DNA of 31,744 nt, from assembly GCF_000485595.1 (NCBI RefSeq), contig NW_014577935.1, positions 99,573 through 131,316 on the forward strand, read 5' to 3'. The notes under the pieces are model-generated. The model was not told the origin of the DNA and ran no database searches. It worked only from the letters and a program-made list of their open reading frames with translations. The position numbers were made by a program, and so were the translations under genes. Positions 18,096-28,500 of the stretch are shown one piece after another; positions within the stretch are counted from its first letter, which is position 1; the number at the start of each line of letters is the position of its first letter. The DNA is from Priapulus caudatus. Taxonomy: Eukaryota > Priapulida > Priapulimorpha > Priapulimorphida > Priapulidae.

Positions 18096-18846
18096 TGCAA
18101 CGGATGTTGTACGTTTCTAGTTTGTGACGCGCGGACATGAAGGTTTCGACCACTGGATTGTAGTGTATAGTGTCAACACAAGAAATCAGCAACACGTGAA
18201 AACCAGAACAAGCTGATAAAAGTGGTTCACGCGCGGAGAATAGGCCCGCGCGGCTTTTATTCGGCCTAGTCAACAGACTAAGGTAACTAAAATGTCGGGT
18301 TCGCACAAAATCCCGGAGCACAGCGGTTGTCGCTGGGGGTTGGTAGAAATACACCGATCGATCAACAGCCCTAAACAGTACTAACTAACACCTGTTAGTG
18401 AGTTAGCTGGCCCTGCTGCAGGCGCTGTTAATCTAGATACTTTGGTATGCTTACGTGGATCCGTGAAGATGTAGGCGGCTCCGCTCGTGGGCCTGCAGTG
18501 CTGGCCTTGGACCCGCTCGGTCGCTCCCAGACGGATACTACTGGGCCTTACCCTGAGAGCAGGAGTCCAGATTTATACACAAGCTGGCGCGCGGGGGTAG
18601 GCTTCTACCTGCCCATCACATGCCTCACGAGAGACGCCGTGATCAGTCCATGTTTTATGTCACGCACATGCACCATGACAAGCCACAAACGATCACCCCC
18701 AGGTTTCCTTCATACCAACCGGTCCGGGAATCACGTGTGATCGCTGTCATAGCCACCAGCGGATGCTGTACATCGACCTGGATGCTAGACACGCGCACGG
18801 ACGATAGGATGCGGGATATGAGGCCTATGCGCGAAGTTCGCTTGCA
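18096..18846 (-). repeat. 5' LTR (right copy)
   Basis: Aligns over its full length with 12142-12841 but is about 50 bp longer, mostly by single-base insertions, and its outer end reads TGCAAGCGAACTTC instead of TGTAACGAACTTC. It keeps the TATA-like GTATAAAT (near 18570) and the AATAAA (near 18256). The indel-heavy difference suggests consensus errors in one copy, so LTR divergence should not be used to date the insertion. Confidence 0.85.
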
Positions 18847-18864
18847 TATATATACATGTGTATT

Positions 18865-21800
18865 ATAGCGCCTGAGAAAGAGAGAAACATTGCCGAGAGA
18901 AAGATAGAGAGAGAGAGAGAGAGACGAATACAGGAGAGAGTCGAGAGCACGAGAGAGAGACGTTGCATGTGTTATCATGTTGTGCCTGCGGGCGGCCGCC
19001 GTTTGCGTGCTGTGCGTGAAAGAGAAATTGCGAGCGAGTAGAGACAGACAGAGAGAGAGATAGAGAGAGAGCAGAGATGAGAGGCACGTGTCGTGTGTGA
19101 CCGCGTGTGGGTGTGTGGGTGTGTTGTGTGTACCTCCCATGCGCCTGGCGGCCACTGCGGCGTGTCGTGTGTGTATGCTGTAGTGAGAGAGACGAGAGAG
19201 GAGAGGGGTGAGAGGCACGGAGAGGGAGAGGGGCAGCCGGGAGAAGCGAGCAGAAGTAACTATATTAGGAAGGAAAGGAATATGTGCATCCGGTGCCTGT
19301 GTGCTGTGCGTCACGACTCGCGTTTGTCTGCACGTGTGTACTGCGCATGCGTGTGCACATCTCCATCTGCATGATTCCCTCCCTCCGACCCTCTTTCCTT
19401 TCTCTCCTCTTTCCTTCCTCCTCCCCTTTACTCCCTTCCCCTCAGTCATTTCCCTTCCCTCTCGCCGGATAGTATCGCCCGGCGGCAAGATCAGTTGCAC
19501 GCATGAAAAGTTAGCCAGGCAAATGGCCCGCGGTTTCAGGCCTCATACATTTTCACCCCCCAAAGCACAAAATACTGATTATACGGCTATAAATACGCGT
19601 TTTACAGTCACACAAAGCACACTACACACACGCGACGGGGCGCACACACGCGGTATGGTTGCACGCACGCGTGCGCTGTTTATTAGGCGTAAATTTCACA
19701 TTTTGTGACTCGGGTGATGAAAAAGTTTCGGCTTGAAATACGGCATTTACTTTGCAAAAGTTTTGTCCATTGCTTTGACTGTCTGGGGCGATACTATCTT
19801 GCGAGTTTTAGGGCAGTAAGGAAGTGAGCAAGGGAAAACAACGGAAAAGGCGAGTATATAGATATATATATCAATATATATATAATATCTCATAATGTAT
19901 ATATATATCATATGTATATATATATATATAAATATCTCATATGTATATATATACGTATGCTGTATATATATAGCGCCCCGAAGAAAGAGAGAAACCATTG
20001 CTGAGCAGGGAGATACAGAGAGACGTGAGAGAGCAGAGAGTGTGTATGTATTGTGGCGTGCGTGCGTGCGGGTTGAATGCGGGGAAGAGAAAATTACGAG
20101 CCAGAGAGAGAGCAGAGAGAGAGAGATGTGTGTATGTGTGTGTGTGTGTGTTGTGTGCTGGTGGTGTGTGTGTGTGTGTGGTGTGCTGTGTGAGCAGAGA
20201 GAGAGAGAGAGAGAGAGGAGAGAAAGAGTGGTGAGAGTCACGGAGACGGCGGAACGGTGAGCGGGAAAGCGACGAAGAAGTTAACTATTATTAGAAGGAA
20301 AGAATATGTGCATCCGTTGCCTGTTGTGTGTGCCGTACGTGCGTTTGTCTGCGCGTGTGTACTTTGCGCATGCGTGTGGAACATTCGTCTGCGGTATTCC
20401 CTCGCCTCCGTCCCTCTCTCCTTTCTCTCCTCTGTCCCTTTCCTCCTCCCTTTACTCCCTTCCCCTCAGTATTCCCCCCCCTCTCGCGGATGTATCGCCC
20501 ACAGGGCTCAGTTGCACGAGTGAAAAGTTCGCCAGGCAAATGGCCGGCTTTCATCCTCAACATTTTCACCCCCCCAAAGCACAAAAATTGTTATACGGGC
20601 TATAATACGCGTTTTTGCGCAGTCACACAAGCACACATGCACACACGCGACCGGGCGCGCACACGCTCGGGAGGATGGTGCACGCACCGTTGTTGCGCGT
20701 GTATTGATAGGCGTAATTTCAGCATTTTAGCTGCCTCGGGGGTTGAAAAAGTTTCGCTGAATACGGCCATTAACTTGCCAAAAGTTTTCCATGCTCTGAC
20801 TGTGTCGTGGGCGATACTATCTGGAGAGGGCGAGTAAGGAAGTGAGCAAGGAAAACAACGGAAAAGGCCTGTATATACTATATATATAAAAGTATTTATA
20901 CTTACATTATAACTATTATTATATAACCATCTACGTATATATATATATATAATATATAGATATATAGTATATTAGTATATACCCTATATATACACTGGTT
21001 ACTATACTATAGCGCGCCGCAGCGAAAGGAGTAGAAACACTTGCGGAGGAGCGAGAGAGAGAGAGGACCGAGACGGAGGCGAGAGACGGACGAGGACTAC
21101 CAGAGAGAGTCCGAGAGAGAGTGTGTGTGCTATATAATGTGCCGGCTGGCCGGGGAACCCCCGCCGACCGCGCCCGTGCGCGTGCGTGCGTGCGTGAGAG
21201 AAATTGCGAGCGGCGAGAGAGATAGAGACGTAGAGCCGAGAGAGAGATGAGATGAGAGAGAGATGAGAGAGAGAAAGAGAGGCGAGTTGTCGGTGTGTGT
21301 GATGTTGTCTGTGTGTGAAGAGGGAGGGAGAGAGAGACAGAGAGACGGGAGAAAGGAAAGAGAGTGAGAGCACGGAGAGGGGGGAGGGTGAACGAAAGCG
21401 GAGAGAAAGTAACTATATTACTAGAAGGAAAGGAAGGTATGTGTATCCGTGCCTGTGTGGGTGCGGTTTGGTGCCGTACGTGCGTTTGTCTGGCGCGTGT
21501 GTACTGCGCCATGCGTGTGCAACATCTCCGTCTGCATTATTTCCTCCCTCGCGTCCTCTGCCCTTTCCTCGCCTCTTTTCTTCCTCCCTTCCCCTCAGTA
21601 TTTCCCTCCCCCTCTTGCGGATAGTATCGCCCACGGCCATCACTTTGCACGATGAAAAGTTAGCGCCAGGCAAATGACGCCGGTTTTCAGCTCAACATTT
21701 TCACCCCCCCCCCAGCCCGACAAAAATATGATTATACAGCTATAATACGCGTTTTTTACAGTCACCACAAGCACACATACACACAACGCGACCGGGCGCC

Positions 21801-21990
21801 ACACGGGGTATTGGTTGCACGCACGCGGCGCGTGTAATGTTGGCACGTAATTTCACATTTGGTGCCTCGGGCGAGTGAAAAGTTTCGGCTGAATACGCGC
21901 CATTTACCTGCCAAAAGGTTTCCAATGCTTGACTGGTCGTGGGCGGATACTTATCTGCGAGAGCGGAGTAATGCAATAAGTGATTATCTT
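18865..21990. repeat. Tandem array: three units of about 1.05 kb
   Basis: Units start near 18865, 19971 and 21011, each with TAGCGCC followed by a GAAAGAGAGAAAC-like start. Each then has, in the same order: a GA-rich part with TG repeats, GAAGGAAAG and TGTGCATCCG, TGCGTTTGTCTGC, a 70-100 bp polypyrimidine tract ending CCCTCAG, AGGCAAATGGC, TTTTCACCCCCC, AATACGCGTTTT, a CACACACGCG part, AAGTTTCGGCTGAA and GCGATACTATCT. The first two units end in TA-rich spacers. No shared long open frame exists; the open frames are of low complexity. Function unknown. Confidence 0.9.
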
Positions 21991-22735
21991 TGGATTACTG
22001 TTAATGTTACTTGTCTGACATAGCCGATGAAAGGTCAGCAGGTAAAGGAACGGCAACGGTTTATTATTATATTAAAATCTTCTATTGCCCATGTATTTCA
22101 ACTACAAATACATGTAGAAGACATATATGTTGTATCTATATCATGTATGTATATATATTATGTATGTAGTGATACAGTACATTGTGTGATATATAGTTCT
22201 GAGTGATACATGTTAAATTAAAGCTTTACATATTGTTATATGCTGTATGAAACAAATATTGTGTATCCGTCGGCTAATCAGCGAGCTATAGCGGTTTTTT
22301 AATCTACTTATCGGCGAGTCGTTGTAAAACAACTATTGAACTTACTTGTCACAGATTGGCCTTGAAAAAAACTTCAAGTTTGTGGGAACCATGACACACA
22401 CGGCCGCCGCGGCGCGCGACGCACGCAACGCACGCACGCACGCACGCACGCACACACAAACACACACACACACACACAAAGATTGAATAATAATAATAAT
22501 AATAATAACAACATAAATTCCAAACTTGGTTTCAAAAGCAATATTATTTTGCAACACGTGCGTATAAAATTGATGTTCATGATTACATTTGCTAAAAGTC
22601 AGCTTTTCAAGCACAACCATACTGACATCAGTTATGGATACATGATACTATGCATTGGTTGATTAGAGCTAAACAATTTCAGTCGATATGATTCTCTTAT
22701 ATTATCAAACTTTATTTATTCTCTTGTTATCTCAC
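21991..22735. other. No gene seen; AT-rich with CACG and AAT repeats
   Basis: AT-rich unique sequence, then a GC-rich CGCACGCACG to CACACA tract (about 22400-22482) followed by (AAT)n (about 22487-22510). The Cys-Val minus-strand open frames arise from these repeats. Confidence 0.75.
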
Positions 22736-22955
22736 AATGATGATGACGACGATGAACGACGCACGGACGAGATGATGATGATGACGATGATGACGATGCA
22801 TGATGGATGACACGATGATGATGACGACGATGATGCGTGATGACGATGGACGACGATGACGATGATGACGACGGATGACGGATGATGACGACGATGATGA
22901 TGACGCCCGACGATCTGATGATGATTATGATGACGATTGGACGACTACGATGAGA
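22736..22955. repeat. GAT/GAC trinucleotide array
   Basis: An imperfect (GATGAC)n/(GATGAT)n array with indels. 22956-23260 is unique sequence without coding signal. Confidence 0.92.
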
Positions 22956-23261
22956 TGATTAATGTATGCAGGGATATCACAGCACAGCATTTACACGCAG
23001 TTTACATTCACAAAACTGCATTAATTTAATTATTAATTATATATCACCTTGACTGGACTCCACCGCCTGACACAGTTAAAATGTCAATCACACAAGGAGA
23101 TCACCTGATGTTAAAGATCACCCCGACTATTGTAGGAACACGTGGAAATACAGCTAAAACCCATTTACAGCCGCAATAAATTCTGGTACAAATACCATTC
23201 GATCATGTAAGCATGCGAGGTCGGTGCATTAGTGCTATCTATTTATGTATATGCTAGCAGT

Positions 23262-23440
23262 AGTAGTAGTTATTAGTAGTAAGTAGTAGTAGTAGTAGTA
23301 GCAGTAGTAGTAGTAGCAGTAGTAGCTGAGTAGTAGTACTAGCAGTCAGTAGCAGCAGCAGCAGCAGCAGCAAGCAGCAGCAAGAGCAGCAGTAGTAGCA
23401 GCAGCAGCGAGTAGTAGTAGTAGTAGTCAGTAGTAGCTAT
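23262..23440. repeat. AGT/AGC trinucleotide array
   Basis: (AGT)n with an internal (AGC)n block near 23348-23410. Confidence 0.92.
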
Positions 23441-23629
23441 CGTATATGCATCAACATCTCATGCCTCCACAGCCCAGGGGAAATACCAATTGCCAAAAAG
23501 AGTTCGCGCCAAGCGAGGCCCCCGCCCCAATATCCGGGGTATACCTCCGCGTCCCCAGGCCCGAGGCATGCGGGAGCCGATGGACCGCGAGGGCATTCTG
23601 GTGACATATGCCTCGCCTCGGAGATGGTA

Positions 23630-23880
23630 ATACGGTACATCTGTTGCCTACTCCATTCAGCCTTACTCTCAGAATGGTAATATTCCCATTTCACCTACTC
23701 CATTTCGCTCCTACTCTCAGAATGGGCAAATTATTTCCCATGTTCACCTTACTCCCATTTCGTCTACTCTCATGCAGAATGGCCACACATTATTCCCATG
23801 TCGTCTACTCTCAGAATGTGGCAATACTCATGTTCACCCTACGCTCCCATCCTCCGTCTACTCTCAGGTGATGGGTAGCT
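23630..23880. repeat. Minisatellite with TACTCTCAGAATGG core
   Basis: About five degenerate copies of a 45-60 bp unit made of CTACTCTCAGAATGG, a short A/T part with TTCCCATG and CTACTCCCATTTCG. Copies differ by indels. 24060-24160 holds reverse-complement pieces of the same motif (GTAGCGCGAAATGG, ATAGACGAAATGG, GTAGGCGAAATGA). Confidence 0.75.
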
Positions 23881-24519
23881 TGCTATTTCGTCGTAGTATT
23901 GCATATATAACAACAAATTACGAGACGGATGAAATTAGCGTGAATGACACTCCGTTAGGTCTATGTACGCCTAATCAAATCCCATATATGACAATTATAA
24001 AATGATTATTCTTAGCTGCGGACAAACTTGATGGTAGTCAAAATAGTGAATAGGCGTTGATTTTGAGCGTTAGACGATTTGGAAGTAGCGCGAAATGGGT
24101 GTAGAGGCCAACTGGGCTTTTGCTATAGACGAAATGGAAAATTTTTTGCCGTAGGCGAAATGATGAGGTTACACCTGCTCCCGAGGTCCACACCTCCACA
24201 GTAAAAGCAAGTGAGTACGCTGCCATTCCTGGCGCACGCCACAAACAACGTAAACAATATTCCCGATTCGCAGATAATGCCGTACAGAGAATAGATGTAC
24301 AGCGCGTAATAAGCAGTGTAAACGTAAAAGTTGTGCAACCAAACTGATCGATAGCAACTAGTTGGGAGATTAGACACACGGTCTATTTTCGCCAACTCGG
24401 ACGTTACCCGAAATTTGGGAGTTGGTCCAACTCGCCAAATTCGCCAACACAAAGTCGGTAGTGTAGACCCACTTAAAGTTTGACGGGCTCGGTTCGGCGC
24501 GTGACAAGACGATTCGCAC
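23881..24519. other. No gene seen
   Basis: Mixed unique sequence. Minus-strand open frames around 24038-24452 have no recognised domain. Inverted pieces of the neighbouring minisatellite occur at 24060-24160. Confidence 0.6.
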
Positions 24520-25320
24520 GTTATATATAATTATCGCTTCAGAGAGGCGACGAGATTCGCCTCGTTTGTCAGCATTAAGGGCTTCACAGAGCAGAATAGA
24601 CGATTCAGCTCGTTAGGCTTCACAGAGACGGATATAGGACGATTCGCCTCATTTAAGCTTCACAGAGCCGAATAGGAGATCGTCTCGTTAAGGCTTCACA
24701 GAGCTGAATAGGACGATTCGCTCCTTAAGGCTCTCACAGAGCGGAATAGATGATGTCGCTCTGTTAAGGCTCACCAGAGCGGAATAGATCGTATTCGCTC
24801 GTTAAACCTTAACAGAGCGGAATAGACGATTCGTCGTTAACGAACTAACTCTTCAGCAGAGGGGACGATTAATGATTCGCTCGTAAAACAAAGGGTCTAA
24901 CTCTTTAGAGAGGGGACCGCTAACAATTCCACTCTTAACGAACGTAATCTTCAGAGAGGGAAGCTAACGATCTCGCTCGTTAACAAAACTAATTCTTCAG
25001 GAGGTGAAAGCTGACGATTTGCTCATTAACGCTTGCAGAGAGGGGCACGCCTTAAACGATTCGCTCCGTTAACGGCTTCAGCGAGGGGACGCTAAACGAT
25101 TCGCTCAGTTAACGCTTCAGAGCGGGGGACGCTAACGATCGCTCCGTTAACACGCTTCGAGGAAGCTGCGCCAAGGGACCTGCTAACGCAATCACTCGAT
25201 TAACGCTTCAGAGGCAAGGGACCGGCGCTACAACGATTCGCTGGCGCCGTTAAGGTTTCAGAGAAGCGGCTGCGGCTAACATGCTCGCTCCGTTAACGCT
25301 TCAGAGAGGGGGACACCAAT
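24520..25320. repeat. 36-38 bp minisatellite with internal hairpin, about 20 units
   Basis: The unit is close to GCTTCAGAGAGGGGACG joined to CTAACGATTCGCTCGTTAA. The first third uses a variant (TTCACAGAGCGGAATAGACG). TAACGA-TTCGC-TCGTTA is a 6-bp inverted repeat with a 5-base loop, repeated in most units. The array begins just downstream of the NAPE-PLD stop codon (minus strand). Many units differ by single-base indels. Confidence 0.88.
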
Positions 25321-25344
25321 TCGTCGGGATCCTCTCATCTGCCG

Positions 25345-25515
25345 TCATCTGTTGGCGTCACGCGCCGGTGAGAGAGAAGTCCGGATTCCCTTCCGAGTGC
25401 TTCGGCATTGGTGAAAGTTTTCGTGCTCTCCGTGTTTCAACTCGATGAACACGTCGCGTCGCGGCAGTTGCGCGAGCCACGTGCAAGTCCTTCGGCACCG
25501 GCTGGTAGCTACGGC
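25345..25515 (-). CDS. NAPEPLD-like: NAPE-PLD last exon (start of exon in uncertain frame)
   Basis: 171 bp, acceptor CTCAG, stop TGA at 25345-25347. In phase 0 it reads to the stop and contains [18 protein letters not shown], matching the conserved C-terminus (EDFFVLKHGE...ENF). Its first 12 or so residues fit the family better in another frame ([12 protein letters not shown] against HYLEPPVKLNEA), so a pair of compensating indels near 25440-25515 is likely. About 20 residues follow ENF before the stop, unlike the human protein. Confidence 0.72.
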   Translation of the reverse strand, partial: AVATSRCRRTCTWLAQLPRRDVFIELKHGEHENFHQCRSTRKGIRTSLSPARDANR

Positions 25516-28500
25516 CTGAGACACAAAAAAGACACAAGGCAGTTCAGCGTCAGCAATCGATTTTCCGTCATCTCACTCAACTCATTAAAAACTTAAGTCG
25601 GTTTAACTGCTTATTCATTTAACTGTTATTCATTTAACTTGCTTATTTCATTTTAACGTTAAAAACGTCACCTGTATATACTGTCTATTCATTTAACTTA
25701 AGTTCATTTAACTGTTCGTCATTTATAACCCTTAAGGTCTATTTTAACTGTGTCAGGGGTTCGCGGGATCGTGCGGGAAGGTCCTGCCTATATTATGCAG
25801 TTATGTGATGGCAAAAAATCTTCTACGGTCAAGGCTGTGCTTTCCCTGTGGATCGTCGCTCTGGCAGGGTCTCCGTGCGGCCTCGGCGTCGGTCGTCATT
25901 GATCGTTCAATAATTGTACTGCGCCGCCTGTTCTTTAATAATTTACGAGCGCGTGACTCCTGTCGGCTGGTTGTGCAGCCGGGATCAGAAGTTGTACTGA
26001 GTGATCGCGATGATAAAGCCGGAAAAGAAGAGACAGCGTATGTTATAAAATCACGTAGGATCACACATTGCCTATATGCACCACATTGCTCAAATTAAGT
26101 GGATACATTCATAATCAGAATAGAAACAATATAAAGCCGTTAAGAAGAGAACAGCATGCTAGTAAACTCACATATAATCACACATTGTTATATGTACCTC
26201 GTTGGTAAAATTAATTGGATAAATTCATAATTAGTTGTAAAGCCATAAAGGACGAAACGGCACCTTATATAAAATCACGTATGATCACACATTGCTATAT
26301 ATGTAGGCCTACCTCGTTGCTCAAATTAAAGGTACGCCAGAGGATTGCGACCGACTGCTTTGCTCTGATATCCATGTGGATATTTACAGCTTCTTCTGCA
26401 ATGACGTGCTGGGGAAGCTCGTACCAACTAAAAACAAGATAATAAAGATAATGATATATAATAAAGTACAATAATAATAATATTGTAATGTGGTTAATGA
26501 CACCACTATACTTAAATTTCTGTAATCTTTATTTTTCATATATAGGGTTCTATTTAATGATTATAAATTAAAAATGATGATCATATTGTCAAAATTACAC
26601 TTACATTAATTTACGTGTGTACACGATTTGACGAAATTGAGACATATTGCCGCATGAGACATTTTTATACTTATATATACACACATAATTATATATTTAG
26701 ACTTAAATATATATGAGACATATTCATACATATACATATACTTATACTTATACGGATACATTATGCTTATACATATATCAATACATATTCAGACATACAC
26801 ATGAGACATGTACATATGTCTGTACATATATATAATATAATATGTATATATATAATAATACATATACATAATAAACATATACATATACAAACACATATAT
26901 GAGACATATGAAAGGAAACATGAAATGTTTTCATGTATTTTTCCAAGAGGGTATGTATTTGCAGATAGCAGCTACGATTATGATGCTACGATCTCACGGG
27001 GCTTGCTTACTTGGGCTCGTAAGGTCCTATGGGTATCGTTGCGACGTCAAACGGACCATACTCCTCACCGATCGTCTTAAACACATCACAGTATCCCGTA
27101 TCGGCGGCAAAGAAGAAGCGGTGTTTTGGACCAATCACAGCCCAGCTTCCCACCAATACCTGCAAAACAAAAACAGATAACATCTTTGATGAATCTTCTG
27201 AACTTTCTAATAAATATTTGTGCTATAACTGTTGACGGAAGCACGGACGGACGAACGGACGGACGCACGCACGCACGCACGCACGGACGGACATTCATGC
27301 AATTCTACAAGCTGCATCTGACTTCGTCAGCTGAGCTAAAAACCGAGAAGGTGGCACTAACATCTTCACCATATAATCATAACATCTTTATGGGCTAGAA
27401 ATTTGAACTTTGATCAAGGGATAACCTTCTGCTTAGGCTGGTTACTATCGCTGAGAATCTTGTTGTTTTTTAGTCACGCAACATCCAAGAAACATACACG
27501 ATTGATGCATGAACACAGTCATGGCCCGCTTACTTACATTCTCTGCCAAAATGAAAGAGTCCAAAATAAAAGTTCAAAACTAAAATATAGCAGGATCCAT
27601 AAGCAATAACCACTGCAATGATAAATTATTGCATACTATATCTCTTGTACAAATGACGAAGAATATGATCTTAACGCAGAGTATGATTTTAACACGAAAG
27701 ATGAATTTTATTTAATAATTTTTGGGATTTTTTGGTACGTTTATCACAAGTTTTGGGAATTCGTGCAGACCCATGCTGACATAAAATACTTTATTAGTAT
27801 GAAACAGACGCAAAGAACGTGAAATATTTACGAGGTTTTGCATCCACTCGCTTTTCTTCATAAAAAGACCAATAGGCCCTACACATGGTTTTTGGAGTTT
27901 ACTTAATTAATTAATTACCTGATTAACATCTCTTAAGAAACGTTGGCACCAGTGTTGCGCAGGTGTGAAAGCCATCTTGATATTTGTATGCGTTGGTAGT
28001 TCCTCTTCTTGCCACCAGGTCATCTCCTTGGTGTTTTTGCAACCCTTTTCTTTAAACCAGCAATCCAATCCTTTAGGTACAAACCACCTACAGAAATAAA
28101 CCTTTATTAATTTTAATCTTATTAATTTAACAATCTTTCACCATCAATGATCAACAACCAGTGCGTGAAAAGAAACGTGCCTAAAGGAAAGTTAGCGAAT
28201 ACGGATAGTTCCCTTATTCCTTTTCCCATTACACTATAGCCTATAAGTAAACCATCACAAACTCATAGTAATTTTTGCGCCGGAGTAGTCAGTATATAAT
28301 AATGTCCGCTAATAGGCGAGACAGAATCTCTATCAGCGTGTGTATTTTTTCGATTTATACGGGAAACGATCGTGTTGAACACGGATCACAATGCGTGGGG
28401 AATTAGATTGCGAGCCGAAAAGTTACGCATTTTAGCTCTGCATGTGAGGTTTGCTCATTTAACAGAATGTATATACGAACCAGGCGTCTGGGAATCGGCT

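Larger units (their letters stand above)
12142..18846 (-). mobile_element. Ty3-type (gypsy) LTR retrotransposon, defective
   Basis: About 6.7 kb, transcribed on the minus strand. Two direct repeats of about 0.7 kb (12142-12841 and 18096-18846) begin TGTAACGA and end TCGTTGCA in element orientation (left copy). A polypurine tract abuts the 3' LTR and a candidate primer-binding site lies 3 bp after the 5' LTR. Inside are a retropepsin, the amino-terminal part of reverse transcriptase and the integrase C-terminus, in the protease-RT-integrase order of Ty3-type elements. The RT active site, RNase H and the integrase catalytic core are absent, and the remaining frames are broken, so the copy cannot transpose alone. 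It sits in a TA tract, with TATA on both sides, consistent with but not proof of a target duplication. Confidence 0.85.

Noticed and set aside
18655-19500. 281-residue minus-strand open frame
   Set aside because: Runs from the LTR into the tandem unit and is of low complexity; not conserved in the other two units.
25801-26098. Open frames on both strands in the NAPE-PLD intron
   Set aside because: No domain, overlapping frames on both strands, and flanked by NAPE-PLD exons of consistent phase.
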